Both the position numbers and the translations under genes were made by a program. Source: Nansenia antarctica (taxonomy: Eukaryota > Chordata > Actinopteri > Argentiniformes > Microstomatidae). From it: DNA of 64,000 bases. Of this stretch, positions 32,090-44,430 are shown piece by piece. A model generated the notes under the pieces. The model searched no databases, was not told the origin of the DNA, and saw nothing but the letters and a program-made list of their open reading frames with translations. Every line of letters starts with the position of its first letter. Position 1 is the first letter of the stretch. The stretch lies in NCBI GenBank assembly GCA_963989245.1, contig OZ022351.1, positions 27,241,043-27,305,042 of the forward strand, in the 5' to 3' direction.

Positions 32090-32850
32090 CCCCCTCCTCT
32101 CCCTACCCCTCCTCTCCCTACCCCTCCTCCCTCTACCCCTCCTCTCCCTACCCCTCCTCCCTCTACCCCTCCTCCCTCTACCCCTCCTCTCCCTACCCCT
32201 CCTCCCTCTACCCCTCCTCCCTCTACCCCTCCTCCCTCTACCCCTCCTCTCTCTACCCCTCCTCCCTCTACCCCTCCTCTCTCTACCCCTCCTCTCCCTA
32301 CCCCTCCTCTCCCTACCCCTCCTCCCTCTACCCCTCCTCCCTCTACCCCTCCTCCCTCTACCCCTCCTCTCTCTACCCCTCCTCTCTCTACCCCTCCTCT
32401 CCCTACCCCTCCTCCCTCTACCCCTCCTCCCTCTACCCCTCCTCTCCCTACCCCTCCTCTCTCTACCCCTCCTCTCCCTACCCCTCCTCTCCCTACCCCT
32501 CCTCCCTCTACCCCTCCTCTCTCTACCCCTCCTCTCCCTACCCCTCCTCTCCCTACCCCTCCTCCCTCTACCCCTCCTCTCTCTACCCCTCCTCCCTCTA
32601 CCCCTCCTCCCTCTACCCCTCCTCTCTCTACCCCTCCTCCCTCTACCCCTCCTCCCTCTACCCCTCCTCTCTCTACCCCTCCTCCCTCTACCCCTCCTCC
32701 CTCTACCCCTCCTCTCCCTACCCCTCCTCCCTCTACCCCTCCTCTCTCTACCCCTCCTCTCCCTACCCCTCCTCTCTCTACCCCTCCTCCCTCTACCCCT
32801 CCTCCCTCTACCCCTCCTCTCTCTACCCCTCCTCTCTCCCCCCTCTCCTA
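32090..32850 (+). repeat. 15-bp minisatellite after the LRR gene
   Basis: About 50 tandem 15-mers of cctcccTctacccct, cctctccctacccct and cctctctctacccct types begin about 20 bp after the stop. Units are all 15 bp, so the plus strand keeps an open frame (YPSSL/YPSSP) and the minus strand another (RRGRE/RRGRG). The mix of three variants looks irregular. It is likely 3' UTR or flanking DNA. Confidence 0.95.
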
Positions 32851-33006
32851 CCCTACCACTCCGCATCAGCCCCCCTACAGGCCTGGAGTCAGCTGCTGTC
32901 ACCTCGCCCCCCCCCCGGCCCTCGAGGTGTCTGTTATCCAGCTGGCAGGCTAGACAGCGACGTCACTACCAAGCACCCAACCAACCAACCGCTAGAACTT
33001 CTATAA

Positions 33007-33157
33007 CTGGCCTCCTGTGTTGTTGAAATGTTAGAAGGGTGCTGCTCTCGCGCCTCTGAAGTAGAGATCTGAATGAATCCTTGCATTTTAATCACAAAAC
33101 CCCCATAAATGTAATTAACCGGCAAAAGAAGTGTCTCGGCAAAGTGATTGTGCCATG

Positions 33158-33201
<44 letters not shown>

Positions 33202-34277
33202 GATTCCCCGGCAGAAGTGTTAGTGTGCATGATGAACGCCCTTAAGGGCATCTTATTGGAACTAGAATCAGCGACGATGTAACAACTATATACCACAGCA
33301 TGTATTTCCCAGAATGCCCTCGTTTTTCCCTGCCTGAATTCTCGAATGAATCTGTTTACGATTACAACCCTGAAGATGTACTACGGTACTACTAGCTACA
33401 TGAGGACAACAGCTGTTAACACTGGTTAGACTTTTTTCTCTCCTGTTATGTCCAATTAACGTGGGGTTTTGAGGTGGTGCTCCATGGGGGATTGACACAA
33501 AGTAAACAATTGGTCACCTAGCAACTGGAAAGCTGAGCATGAGTCAGTTGGTCGTGGGAGGAGGTTGGCTCTGCATGGCTGACGGCAGGGCTGTGGTGCA
33601 TATTGCATACCAGAGTGGTTGGGTTCGTTAAGCAAGAATCCAAAGCAACTCCATCGATAAGATATTATAGTTTTGCTTCTCTTATGTTTACAGTTGTAAA
33701 ATAGTTTACTTTCTCAGAATGTAAATGGTTTTTGGATAAGAGCACTGGATATTCAGTACTTCTCAATGGAAAATGCAGAATGAATAATAATAATAATAAT
33801 TTAAAAAGGCTGCATTTTGAATGTATCGTTTGTTTTATTTTGTTTAAGTACTCTGAAACCATCACAGTAAGTTGACACAGTATGACAACGTATCATGTAA
33901 ATTCAGTCATTTATTCAGACAAACCATTATTGCAATTACAATAATTTGTTAAATAAAAAGTCAGGCAATAGTAACCGCGTATTTAATGCAGGGAAAGTGT
34001 TTAGTATCATACCTCGATATGACCTGAACAATGTTGAATACATATTGGAATTAACGTTATGACGTATTCTGAAAAATAAAACTTTTTCTATGACAACAGC
34101 ACAAGTAAGATGCATTTCATAATGCACTGAGATCCTTTTAGGTCAATCAGCCAATCAGAGTGCAGCCTGAGCTGGAAGGGGGTGTGGACTAAACTGTTAG
34201 AGGACATGGGGGCTGGGAGATCAGATCCATGGTGTAGATTAAGTAAATGGTACAGAGTGCTGGGTGAAGTAGCTTTA
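33007..34277. other. Intergenic sequence between the LRR gene and abcf2
   Basis: A TAC trinucleotide array lies at 33157-33200. No coding exon is visible. The segment next to 34277 probably includes the abcf2 3' UTR on the minus strand. Confidence 0.5.
33157..33200 (+). repeat. (TAC)n microsatellite
   Basis: About 14 perfect 'tac' units. Confidence 0.95.
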
Positions 34278-37200
34278 TTAGAAGTCATGCGATTGCTTGT
34301 CAATCTTGGATTTCAAATGGTCCTTGTAGGCCAGGATACCCTTGTTCCATTTGGTGATGGTTTGCTTCTCGCACACCCAGATCTCCTGAGCCACCTGGAT
34401 GAAAGAAAACCAAACAAACAATTACCTTCTATAATCACAAAGATTGTTCATAAACTAACCCAATTCGAAATGTCTGTTTCACACATGAACTACCACATTG
34501 AGGTTAAACCAGTGGTTCTCAAACCTCTCCTCGGGGACCCCCAGCCGCTCCGTATTTGATCTGTTCCACCACCAGAATCGGGTGTGCTGGTGGTGGTGGT
34601 GGAACAGATCAAATATGTGGGGTGGCTGGGGGTCCCCGAGGAGAGGTTTGAGAACCACTGGGTTAGACGCCTGCCTGTCTGTCAGTGTGGAGGAGCATGT
34701 CTGTCTGCGGCCCGTACCTGCTGGATGAGTCTGAAGTCGTGGCTAACCAGCAGCATGCCCCCCTCGTAGTCGTTGATGGCGTCCGCCAGGGCGTCGATGG
34801 TCTCCAGGTCCAGATGATTGGTGGGCTCGTCCAGGAAGAGCATGTGAGGGGTCTGCCAGGCCAGCCAGGCGAAACACACCCGACACTTCTGACCGTCAGA
34901 CAGGTTCCTGATGGGACTCACCTTGGGGGGGGGAGAGAGGGGGAAGCAAGGAGATCAATTGGGTATTTTCAGAAATATAATAATAATAATACATTAGACT
35001 TATATAGCGCTTTTCTAGACACTCAAAGACTATTACAAACTGAAAAGATTGAGTAGTAATAACAAAAAGAAACAAAAGAAATAAAAGAAAGTATAGGGGT
35101 CTAATTAATTTTTAGATTACTAAATCTAATTCTAAGTGTCTTTGTAGGACAATCTACTCTGTATACTGCAATTACACCTCGATTTCAGGTGGAGAAGCGG
35201 CGAACAAGCAACGCCAGCGTCCTCTCTCAAAAAAAATTGAAAAGCTTACTTGGTAATCTAATACTAAATCAAAATCTAAGTGTCTTTGTAGGACAATCTA
35301 CTCTGTATACTGCAATTACAATTATACTGTATTATAATTATATTATAATTATACAATTACACCTAGATTTCAGGTGGAGATTGAAATATACTGAGAATTC
35401 CCAAAAATCTGGAGACAATTTGGTTGGGAGACGAGTAGCTTCCAAGTCCAGGTTAGGAGGTTAGGAGGACGACTCTCACCTGCTGCTTTCCAGTCAGGCC
35501 GTAGCGGCCGATGATCTTCCTCATCTCCTCCTTCTCCTTGATCTCAGGGTAGCACTTCATCATGTACTCCATAGGAGACAGGTCCAGCTCCAGCTGCTCT
35601 GCCAGATGCTACAGAACAGGAAGTAAACAGAGTTGATTTGTTTGTGGGTTCAATTCTCGCCGGGGACCATATATACTGAAAAACACATGCCCCTCACTGC
35701 AACGTCAGTCGCTTAGGATAAAAGCGTCAGCTAAATGGGCTTATATTATTAGATATCATTAGCCTCATAGCATAATTGGCTAAATCATATTTTGGCCAAA
35801 TTGAGATATCTGCCTAACTCTACTCTCCTAACACTGCTGATTCACTGTGCGTTATTGCCTCTATGACATCAGCCTATCAGAATGCTTGTTACATTCCAAA
35901 ATCACTATCTGCCCAAGTCATCTGTTTGACATGACATTTCTTTGACATGACATGGCATTTGACACGACATACAAAGATGGCCCGGCTGACCACAAGTGAA
36001 GCATGACTTAGGCAATTATGCTAATGAGGCTAACAATACTATTACAAATTATGATCTGGAACAAACTTTTATTAGGGATTGAACGTGTACGAAATACATT
36101 TGTGTCATGACTGGGTGTCCTACCTGGTGATATCTGCCAATCTTCACGTGAGAATTCTTCCTGATCATTCCGTCAGATGGGAGGAGCTGGAGACAGAAAC
36201 AAGAGGTGTGAGATACTCAAAACATAATTATTATTATTATCATGTATGCGATACACACATAATGTATGGGTACATGATGCATATGGATCTCCATGGCTGT
36301 CATTATTACATAAGCCCTTTACATTTCTAAGCCCTAAAACAAGAGCACAGATCCTACAATTGTGGTGGGAATTGTTCACTGAATTGGAATTGATCACTGA
36401 ATTACTAATTCACTGAACTCGGCTCACTCACCTCTCCCATCAGAAGTTTGAGCAGTGTCGACTTCCCCGCCCCGTTGGGCCCCACCAGAGCCACTCGCGT
36501 GTCCAGGTCGATACCAAACTCTAGGTTCTTGTATATGTGTGGCTGCAGGGGAGGGGAGCCAGAAGGGGACATTAGGAACACTGCATCAGGGCCCTCAGCC
36601 TCACATAGTACCACAGTGTCTCTGGTCTGTACTCACCGCGTTGTCACTGTATTTGAAGCTAACATTCTGAACCATGATAACAGGTGGAGGGATCTTTCCA
36701 CAGGAAGGAAAATAAAATGACAGGGTCTGAGAGAAAAAGAGAGAGAGAAGGGTGATTATTACACAAGGAGATGATTACCGTACTAAACAACATCATCCTT
36801 TCCCTTCTTGTTTTTTTAGTTTTTTTCTTTCCTAGCACCAGGGGAGCCACCCCTCCCAAATTTCGTTGTTTGGTACCTGTACTATAGCAATGACAATAAA
36901 GACCATTCATTCATCAGCAGCAACTTGCCAAATAACACAGGATGAACGTTTTAGCTTTACCCATCACCACCATAGATTGTGTTGATAAATACTCAAGATT
37001 CACTAAGTTATTATCACTGTTTTTATCCAGAATTGTGTTTTATATTTTTATGTTGTATTTCATTGATGTTGATGTATTTCAGTTTCACAAACTGCAAAAA
37101 GAATATTCAATAAAGAAACTTGAAACTGGAACTCGAAACTTGAATTACATTGCATCATTCTAAAAAGGCCTTATATATTGAAAAATAAAAGCAACGGTCA

Positions 37201-40200
37201 AGAGTTGGCCGAGTTCGCCAGTGAGCCGCTGACTCGTACCTTGTCATCCACTACTTTCTCAGTCAGGCCTGAGGCCACCATCTTTTGTAGAGTCTTCTCT
37301 TTGCTCTGCGCCTGTCGGGCCAGCTTAGCAGAGCCGTGACCAAACCTGGCGATGTAGTTCTACAAGAGAGGCAGAGAGAGAGGGCGAGAGAGGGAGAGAG
37401 AAAGAGAGAGAGGGCGAGGTCAGACAAAATGAATCATTCCTTCCCAGTGTGGAAAATCACCACAAGAGCACTTTAAACTGAACCAGCCACAAGATGGCCC
37501 CCTAACTCACCTTCATGTGTGTGATTTGGTCCTGCTCCCAGTTGAAGCGTTTCATCTGGTTCTCTTCCAACTCATCCCTGGTCTTCTGGTACTGGTCGTA
37601 GTTACCCTTTTATTAAAAATAGAACAGTTGCACCGTCATCAAAACTGGTCGCACAAACCCGCCACTCACGGCTTCAAACGCCCGAGTGCGCACATGTACA
37701 CATAATTAGCAACAGACCGTAAACCTCTCCCCCGGTCCCCCTTATATGGCGTACGGTGAGGTTACACGAGGTTACAGTTGCCTTTTTTAGTCCTTTTATC
37801 TTCTCTCCTTGTAATTATTATCATATCTTGTATTGTGTTGCATTTTATTAAGTCTCCTGCACTTTACCTGTTTTACATTTGTGCTCCTTATTTGCTCTCC
37901 GCCTGTGAAGCACTTTGGTTCAGCTGCTGCTGCATGTAAATGTGCTATATAAATAAAGTTGACTTGACTTGTATCCAGCCAAGTCCCCTACTGCACAATT
38001 ACAGGTGGCCCTTTTAACAGGGGTGACAGCGCCTTACAATACTAGTACCATCTGTCTGGTTAACTACTCCATGACTGTGTGGCATGGCACTCTTGCCTAT
38101 GGATTGATAGGAGTACTTTTACTGTAAAGCACTTGTGTCATGACAAGTGTCATGTTTAAATGTGCCATATAAATACATTTGATTGATAATCCTTCTTTAT
38201 TTTTATTTTTGACACTTACAGTGTAGTACTTGAGCTTCCTCTGGTGCAGGTGGATGATGTTGGTGCACACTCCGTTCAGGAAGTCTTGAGAGTGCGAGAT
38301 GAGCACAAGGATTCGCTTGAACCTGGAAAAAAAGGGAGTGTGAGTGAGTGAGATTCTCAGCATCGGTCACGTGTGTACTAACTACAACACTACTGATCCG
38401 CTTCACGGAAGAGGGCCGTCGATGAATAAACACTTACTGACTGAGCTCCTCCTCCAGCCACACGCAGGCGTCCAGATCCAGGTGGTTGGTGGGCTCATCC
38501 AGCAGCAACATGAACGGCTTGATGAACAGAGCCCTGAGAGGAGGAGAGGAGAGGAGAGGAGAGAGGAGAGGAGAGGAGAGGAGAGGAGAGGAGAGGAGAG
38601 GAGAGGAGAGAGGAGAGGAGAGGAGAGGAGAGGAGAGGAGAGGAGAGGAGAGGAGAGGAGAGGAGAGGAGAGGAGAGGAGAGGAGAGGAGAGGAGAGGAG
38701 AGGAGAGGAGAGGAGAGAGGAGAGGAGAGGAGAGGAGAGGAGAGGAGAGGAGAGGAGAGGAGAGGAGAGAAGAGGAGAGGAGAGGAGAGGAGAAACAGGC
38801 CTTTAGCATGCTAATTGTATCACTGCGACGCAACCGTCTTCAATTAACCACCTGAGATTAAATTAAATTAAGAGGGTCAGGGATCTACTCTTTGGGGAAG
38901 CATGGTGACCCCATTTCAATGTCAAGCAGTGTCTTGCCGAGTTACTGAGAATAGATTTCAAGATCCTTGTGCTTGTTTATAAAGCTCTCACTGGCACAGC
39001 ACCAGAATATCTGAAAAGACCTTTTGCTGAGCATATCAGCCCAATAGAGCTCTCAGGTCTTCTGACGCTGGCTTTCTCTGTGTACCACAGAGTACAATGT
39101 AGAGTCTATGTACAAAAGAGGAGATTTGGTGAGGCTGCATTTTCACTTTATGCACCTAATTGTGGAATAAACTGGCAGTTTACATTAGGGATGCAACCTC
39201 AGCAAATATGTTCAAGACAAGACTAAAAACCCATCTTTTTAATATTGCCTTTAAATAACTAAATTATGATTACATAATGATTAAAGCACTTTGAGCTGCA
39301 ACGTTTGCAGGAAAAGTGCTATACGAATAAAAGTTATTATTATTATTACTGCAGAGACCCGAATGACATTAAGAGCCGTGCCATCACAGTTTATACAGTT
39401 AGTTCCGAGTCCGACCAAGTAATTTGATTGGACAAGAGGCATTCCATGAGGGCCGATACACAGTATAACAGCACTGCTGGGACTTTTAACTATATGCATC
39501 ACTCCGCCGAACACGGGTGTTCTATTGTCTGTGTTCTATTGTCTGTGTTCTATTGTTTGTGTTCTGGTTACTAGGCAACAACCCCCCACCTGGCCAGGGC
39601 GACGCGCATCCTCCAGCCTCCGCTGAAGTCCACCATCTTCTGCCTCTGCATGGCGGTGGTGAAGCCCAGGCCGTGGAGGATGCGGGAGGCGCGCACCTCC
39701 GCCTTGTCGGCGTCCAGCTCCTCCAGACGCTCGTACAGCTCCATCAGCTTCTCACACTCGGCTACGGAGGAGGAGGGGGGGTGGGAGGAGGAGTAGGAGG
39801 AGGAGGGGGGGGTCGGAGGAGGGGGGGGGGGAGGAGGAGGAGGATGAGGAAGACAAGGGAGGGACGTCACTCAAAACTGAATTGCTAGCTTTATATGTGG
39901 CCCACGTGGTTGTTGAGAACAGTGGTTGCCATGGCAACGTTATCGATAGAACTACCAGCTTCGCAGAGGAAAAATGTAATGTCGTTAGCCTCATTGCATA
40001 ATTGCTAAAGTCGTGATTCACTTATGGTCAGCCGAGCCATCTTTGTATGTAGTGTCAAAAATGCCTGTCATGTCAAAGAGATGACATGGGCGGATAGTGA
40101 CTTTGGAATGTAACTAACATTCTGATGGCATCATAGGCAATAATGCCCAGTGAATCAGCAGTGTTAGGAGAGTAGAGTTCGGCAGATATCTCAATTTGGC

Positions 40201-41779
40201 CAAATATGACTTGGGAAATTATGCTATGAGGCTAACGACATGTCAGTGTGTCACTCAGACTCACAGTCTTCCGTGGCGAGTCGCTCGGCCTCCTTCTCCA
40301 GGTGGATCCTCTCCTCGTCCACCTCCATCACACACTCCAGGGCCGTCTTGTCGCTGGCGGGCATCTCGCGGGTCAGGTGGTAGATGTCTATGTGCTCGGG
40401 GATGGGGACCTCCCGGGCACCGATTGCTGACAGCAGCATGGACTTTCCTACCGGGGGGGGGGGGGAGGGGGGGAGAAACACCATCAGTCATAAACCCCCT
40501 ACTCACAGACCTGCTTTTCCCTATACTGTGTCTCCTAAGACTTCTACTACCCCCTTTGTACTGTTTCTCCAGTGTCTATTAATAATATAAAAATAAAATA
40601 AAAACATTCTTCTATCATAACGACGGCCTGAGCTAGACTACTCTTCCTGCTACGACTGGGAAATCGATGATTCACTTGCTTAGTCAAATGTATCGATTGT
40701 AAGTCGCTTTGGAATAAGCCGTCTGCTAAATACCAAAAATGTAAATGTACAGACAATGTTCAAATACACACTCACTGCCACAAGCAAGACTACCGGTGAA
40801 AAAACTAAACAAACATGCAAATAAAGGTGAGCAAGTAACAATAAATAGAGGGTTGTTATAGTAACAATAATTGGGTTACAATGTTAAGTCTTTCGAATTG
40901 TGGCATAAAACCAAGTCCGTCATCTAAAGCGGCGGTTCTCAAACCTCTCCTCGGGGGACCCCCCCCCCCCAAACCGCTCCACATATTTAATCCGTTCAAC
41001 CACCGGCACACCTGATTAGCTGAATCAGGCGTGCTGGTGGTGGTGGAACAGATCAAAGATGTCATGTGGAGCGGCTGGGTGGGTCCCCCGAGGAACCCAC
41101 TGATCTAAAGGACCGCCCCAGGCGGGTCGTCTAGGGTACCTGTGCCGTTGAGGCCCAGGAGGCCGTAGCGCCGGCCCGAGTTGAGCTCCAGGCTGGTGTC
41201 GCTCAGCAGCTCCTGGCCGTGGAAGGTGAGCGACAGGCTGGTGACGTGGACGTCGGTGCTGTTGGGGTGGGAGGCCAGCACCCCGGTCACCGCCCGCGCC
41301 TCCGCCTTCAGCAGCTCGAACTCGTCAATCTGCTTTGTCAGGGCGGCGATGCCTGTGTGGATAGAAGAACAGAATGATCTTGTAGACCAACTGAATAGAG
41401 AGCGGACATTCCACGGTACACGTTGAGAGAGGGGCCAGGGTTTTGGGGCTATAGGGGTTATTTTGAGGCTATTTTCTGGCTGAAAATGATGTCAAATGCG
41501 CTTCATAAACCAACCTCAGACACATACGAATCCAATATTACTGGATTGGTTGAGCTTCTCAGTGACCAAGGACGGCAACCTAACCTAGCGATACATTTTT
41601 TTGGGATCAAACGCTGACAACCATTTCTAAAATATAACCCAAATCTCACCATTGCTCGTCGCTCCGTTCTCCTCCTGGCCCTCTTCGACCTCGTCCTCAT
41701 CGGTTTTCTTGGTGCGCTGACGAGATTTCGCAGCCTCCTTCTTCTTCATCGCCTTCTTCTTGGCCAGATCTGACGGCAT
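34278..41779 (-). CDS. abcf2: ATP-binding cassette sub-family F member 2
   Basis: Fourteen coding exons on the minus strand, all in phase with consensus sites: 41650-41779, 41140-41352, 40265-40447, 39590-39761, 38438-38533, 38220-38322, 37511-37606, 37240-37359, 36637-36726, 36432-36542, 36124-36186, 35480-35608, 34718-34921, 34278-34394. They total 1827 bp (608 codons plus stop), close to the mammalian length. The start MPSDLAKKKA leads into a Lys/Glu-rich N-terminus. The first ABC domain has GLNGTGKS (across exons 2-3), SGGWRMR and LLLDEPTNHLD; the second has GPNGAGKST, LSDGQKCR and LFLDEPTNHLD. There is no membrane domain: ABC-F proteins are soluble ATPases linked to ribosomes and translation. 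A non-coding first exon near 42770-42870 (donor at 42769) and an acceptor near 41797 suggest the 5' UTR. Several introns carry MITEs. Confidence 0.96.
34510..34660. mobile_element. Palindromic hAT-type MITE in abcf2 intron 13
   Basis: The ends are 'cagtggttctcaaacctctc' and its inverted copy. Flanking 8-mers ggttaaac (34502-34509) and ggttagac (34661-34668) differ by one base, a slightly mutated target duplication. Confidence 0.9.
35110..35385 (+). repeat. Local direct duplication in abcf2 intron 12
   Basis: The sequence 'aagtgtctttgtaggacaat' ... 'tttcaggtggaga' occurs twice (35130-35195 and 35277-35385); the second copy has an extra 'ttataatta' stretch. Confidence 0.8.
35759..36034. mobile_element. 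MITE, GTTAGCCTCATAGCATAATT family
   Basis: Both inverted tips are present ('ttagcctcatagcataatt' and 'aattatgctaatgaggctaa'). It sits in abcf2 intron 11. Confidence 0.88.
36790..36915 (-). mobile_element. Interspersed repeat fragment in abcf2 intron 8
   Basis: It matches one arm of the element at 18482-19297 ('aaatttcgttgtttggtacc', 'caatgacaataaagacca'). Confidence 0.8.
38534..38795 (+). repeat. GGAGA microsatellite in abcf2 intron 4
   Basis: A long run of gagag/gaggag units directly upstream (in gene direction) of exon 5. On the coding strand it is a pyrimidine run next to the 3' splice site. Confidence 0.95.
38920..39350 (+). mobile_element. LINE 3' end (L2/Rex-like), remnant
   Basis: It has a longer open stretch than the copy at 1440-1875 (LVYKALTGTAPEYLKRPFAE, then FGEAAFSLYAP). 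The tail is 'gtgctatacgaataaaagtt' plus an ATT repeat. It lies in abcf2 intron 4. Confidence 0.7.
39984..40236. mobile_element. MITE, GTTAGCCTCATAGCATAATT family
   Basis: The opposite orientation to the copy at 35759-36034, in abcf2 intron 3. Both tips are present. Confidence 0.88.
40930..41102. mobile_element. hAT-type MITE in abcf2 intron 2, exact TSD
   Basis: It belongs to the same family as 34510-34660 ('ggttctcaaacctctcctcg'). The 8-mer atctaaag is duplicated exactly at 40922-40929 and 41103-41110. The right arm is partly deleted. Confidence 0.9.
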
Positions 41780-42244
41780 TGTTACTGTTGCAGGTTACCT
41801 ACGTGAGGAGAGGAGACAAGGAGAGGAATCAAGGAGAGAGAAGATGAATTCTATGACGGCATCGTTACTGTGGCAGGTTGTTCCTCCTGCGCATCATCAT
41901 GGCACCCAGGAGAACAAGACAAGACACGAACACAAAAAGTGATCAGACACAAAGAAGAAGAAGGGATCAGGTGGTGAGGGTTTACAGCACTAAGCATCCG
42001 GATGTCTCGATTCATTAAGTTCAGTCTGTAAAGCTTTAGTTAGGAGGCTCAAAGCCATCGCTGAAGGCCTGAAGTGCTGCTGACACACGGAGCAGACCAC
42101 CCAACACCGAGTGTGATCAGCCATAACTACCTTTCTGGTTAACTACCTTTCTGGTTAGCTGTCAAACCAGCGGACTTAGCTAGCTACTAGCTAACGGGGC
42201 TCGCTGACGTCCGTTAGCCACCGTTCAGGGCCTGATGCCGGTTT

Positions 42245-42380
42245 ACGTTCGTGAATTCGTTCTGAGAACGCCGGGACGCAACACTGGGTTCGACGTCATA
42301 AAGGCACCGAGTAATTTGATTGGACCAGAGGCGTTCCGTGAGTGCTGGTCATTATTTCCAGAGTGACTTGACGAACGCAG
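42245..42380. mobile_element. MITE (TTTACGAACGC family) upstream of abcf2
   Basis: Core 'gagtaatttgattggacc' with inverted ends 'cgttcgtgaattcgttctg' and 'cagagtgacttgacgaacg'. Confidence 0.7.
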
Positions 42381-42769
42381 ATACGGCCGTGTTAGGCCAC
42401 AGTGAAACCCACCGAACCACCATTTAGCTTAACTAGCTCACTAAAAACCCCAACACTCATACACACTTTAAGGTTAGCCGATTTAGTAAAGTTCAGTATC
42501 GACACATCAGATGAATAAGACTAAGTTCGTGAAATGTCATTCGGTTTTTAGGCAAGGCAAATCTGGAATACCGGTTATTACGCAACGTGGTTAGCTTAGC
42601 ATAGCATACCGGCAAGCTACAACAGCCTTCAGTCTAGCTAGAACAGATATACTCTAGGCCTTATTAAATCATCTTACAACAGAGAATAACTTCTCCCGAG
42701 GCGGGCAAAAACAAGCTGTTTACTCGAATCATTTGAAAATCATCATATTATCTTTTGAAAAGGGCTCAC

Positions 42770-42870
42770 CTTGGTGACAGATGGCTGGTTGCGGGGGAAC
42801 TGGTGTCGCGTGTCCACTTCTTTTCGCCGGCTTGTCAGTGAAAGCGGCAGAGAAGCAGACCGAGCCGTGT
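42770..42870 (-). promoter_or_regulatory. Probable abcf2 first (non-coding) exon and promoter
   Basis: On the minus strand the sequence ends in TGTCACCAAG|GTGAGC, a strong donor at 42769, and the coding exon 1 has an acceptor at about 41797. No ATG-initiated frame of note lies here, so it is likely 5' UTR. The promoter would lie just beyond 42870, next to a MITE. Confidence 0.55.
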
Positions 42871-42898
42871 TTGGTGAAAAGGGCGGTGATTATAGGGC

Positions 42899-43036
42899 GC
42901 CGTTCGTAGATACGCCGTGGAACTCTGATCAGCACTCCGTGGAATGCCTCTCGTCCAATCAAATGACTCGGTCTCTTTATGACGTCGGACCCAGTGTGCC
43001 CTCCCGGCGCTCTCGGAGCGAGTTTACGAACGCACC
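42899..43036. mobile_element. MITE (TTTACGAACGC family), inverted relative to its neighbour
   Basis: It has the core 'tccaatcaaatgactcggtc' and right end 'ggagcgagtttacgaacgca'. Together with 42245-42380 it brackets the abcf2 5' exon. Confidence 0.7.
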
Positions 43037-43220
43037 CCCAATGACAGACACCCTACCCGTTAGCTTACGTCAGATAGCGCGACTCCGTAATGCACCATAG
43101 AGGTATAACACTAGAGGGAGGGCACAGTCCACTTAGACGTGGGATTACCGGTGTCGTGTGTGTTGCTGTGTCCCGACTCCCCCCTCTTAATTGTGTTAAT
43201 TAAGTAAGTAAACAATTAAT

Positions 43221-43470
43221 CGTGACGTTAGAATGATAAGGTTCTATCTCCATTTTTGGTCAAAATGTAGTGTTTTACATAATCTGATCCATTAGATGTT
43301 TATTAATGCCTGTGTGGTGTTATTTTTAAAATGTTGCCATTTTTGAGTTAGTAATTCATAAAATACAAAGGTTCCATCTCACAAAACATAATGGAATGCA
43401 AACACTTTGACGCTCAATATCTCTGAACTACCCTAGACGGAGATAGAACCTTATGATTATAAACTCACGT
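43221..43470 (+). mobile_element. MITE, second copy of the 4968-5212 family
   Basis: It is full length, with ends 'cgttagaatgataaggttc' and 'agatagaaccttatgatta'. Confidence 0.85.
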
Positions 43471-44351
43471 AATGTTGAAATAATCTTTAAAATGCATGAA
43501 AACACTTTGAGTATAAACATGTAAGTAAGGCATCATCAATTACATGTTGCCATTAGATACTAGAGGAACAATGGTTTCACATGATTGACTACTGAAGTAG
43601 TAATTCATCATAATTACATTGTCAGTTTACAATAATTGTCATTAGGTTACTCTTAAAAACACACTTTCTGTCAGATGGAGAACACTGTCTGACACCACAC
43701 CGGTACATGAGGAGCCATGACGTCAACTTCCTTCATCTTCTGAGATGTGATTGGCTGTAACGAGTGATGATGCACAGCCACCAGCTGTGCTGGAGTGTTT
43801 GCTTTGTATACACACAGCCGTAGTGTCAAAGGTCAAGTCATTTATTGACAACCCTAGATTGCCTCAAGCTCCTGAAAGCCATTTAAACAATCTTGAGATA
43901 AACCCAATTGTGAACTAGCTCATAGGAAGTCTCACCCTAGTTGACTTATACTACACTGGGACTAGAAGCTTTAAAACCCCTGAATTTGTTTTATTCTATT
44001 GGGGTAAAGGAAGTCAAGTTTCCCCATTGACCCCACTACAAATAGCTTACTATTGGGCCAGTTTCAACATTCACTGTTGTTATTTTTCCTTTAAAATGTT
44101 TGGGTATAGGGTGTCATTGTCAAAAGAGTTAGTAGTCAATCAATCACCTGCATCATAATTAAAAGACAGTTGTACCCCACTGGGAAACCCCACTACCGTC
44201 CCCAAGTAGAGGTGTGGCCCCTGTGAAACGTCATTCCTGGAGGGTGTCTGGCGTTCCTCCTGCTGTCAGACGTCATGAAGGATAGCCGGTGTCTCTCTAG
44301 TCATATATCTCTATGGCATGCACTGATCTGTTGACTGGGGCGTAGAGAGAT

Positions 44352-44430
44352 TCCTGGAAGTGACTAAGTAATTACGCAACTTAGTGAATACGGATTCACT
44401 AAATTGCGTAATTACATAATGTCACTTCCA
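44352..44430. repeat. Near-perfect 79-bp hairpin
   Basis: 'ctggaagtgac' ... 'taattacgcaa' ... 'ttagtgaat' pairs with 'attcactaa' ... 'ttgcgtaatta' ... 'gtcacttccag' around a 4-base loop (acgg). A small foldback MITE or a transcribed hairpin. Confidence 0.85.

Noticed and set aside
32090..32850. CRISPR-like array
   Set aside because: Units are contiguous 15-mers with no unique spacers, in a vertebrate genome; it is a minisatellite.
32042..32902. Minus-strand RRGRE-repeat protein and plus-strand YPSSL-repeat protein
   Set aside because: Both are simply the frame-keeping translation of a 15-bp minisatellite.
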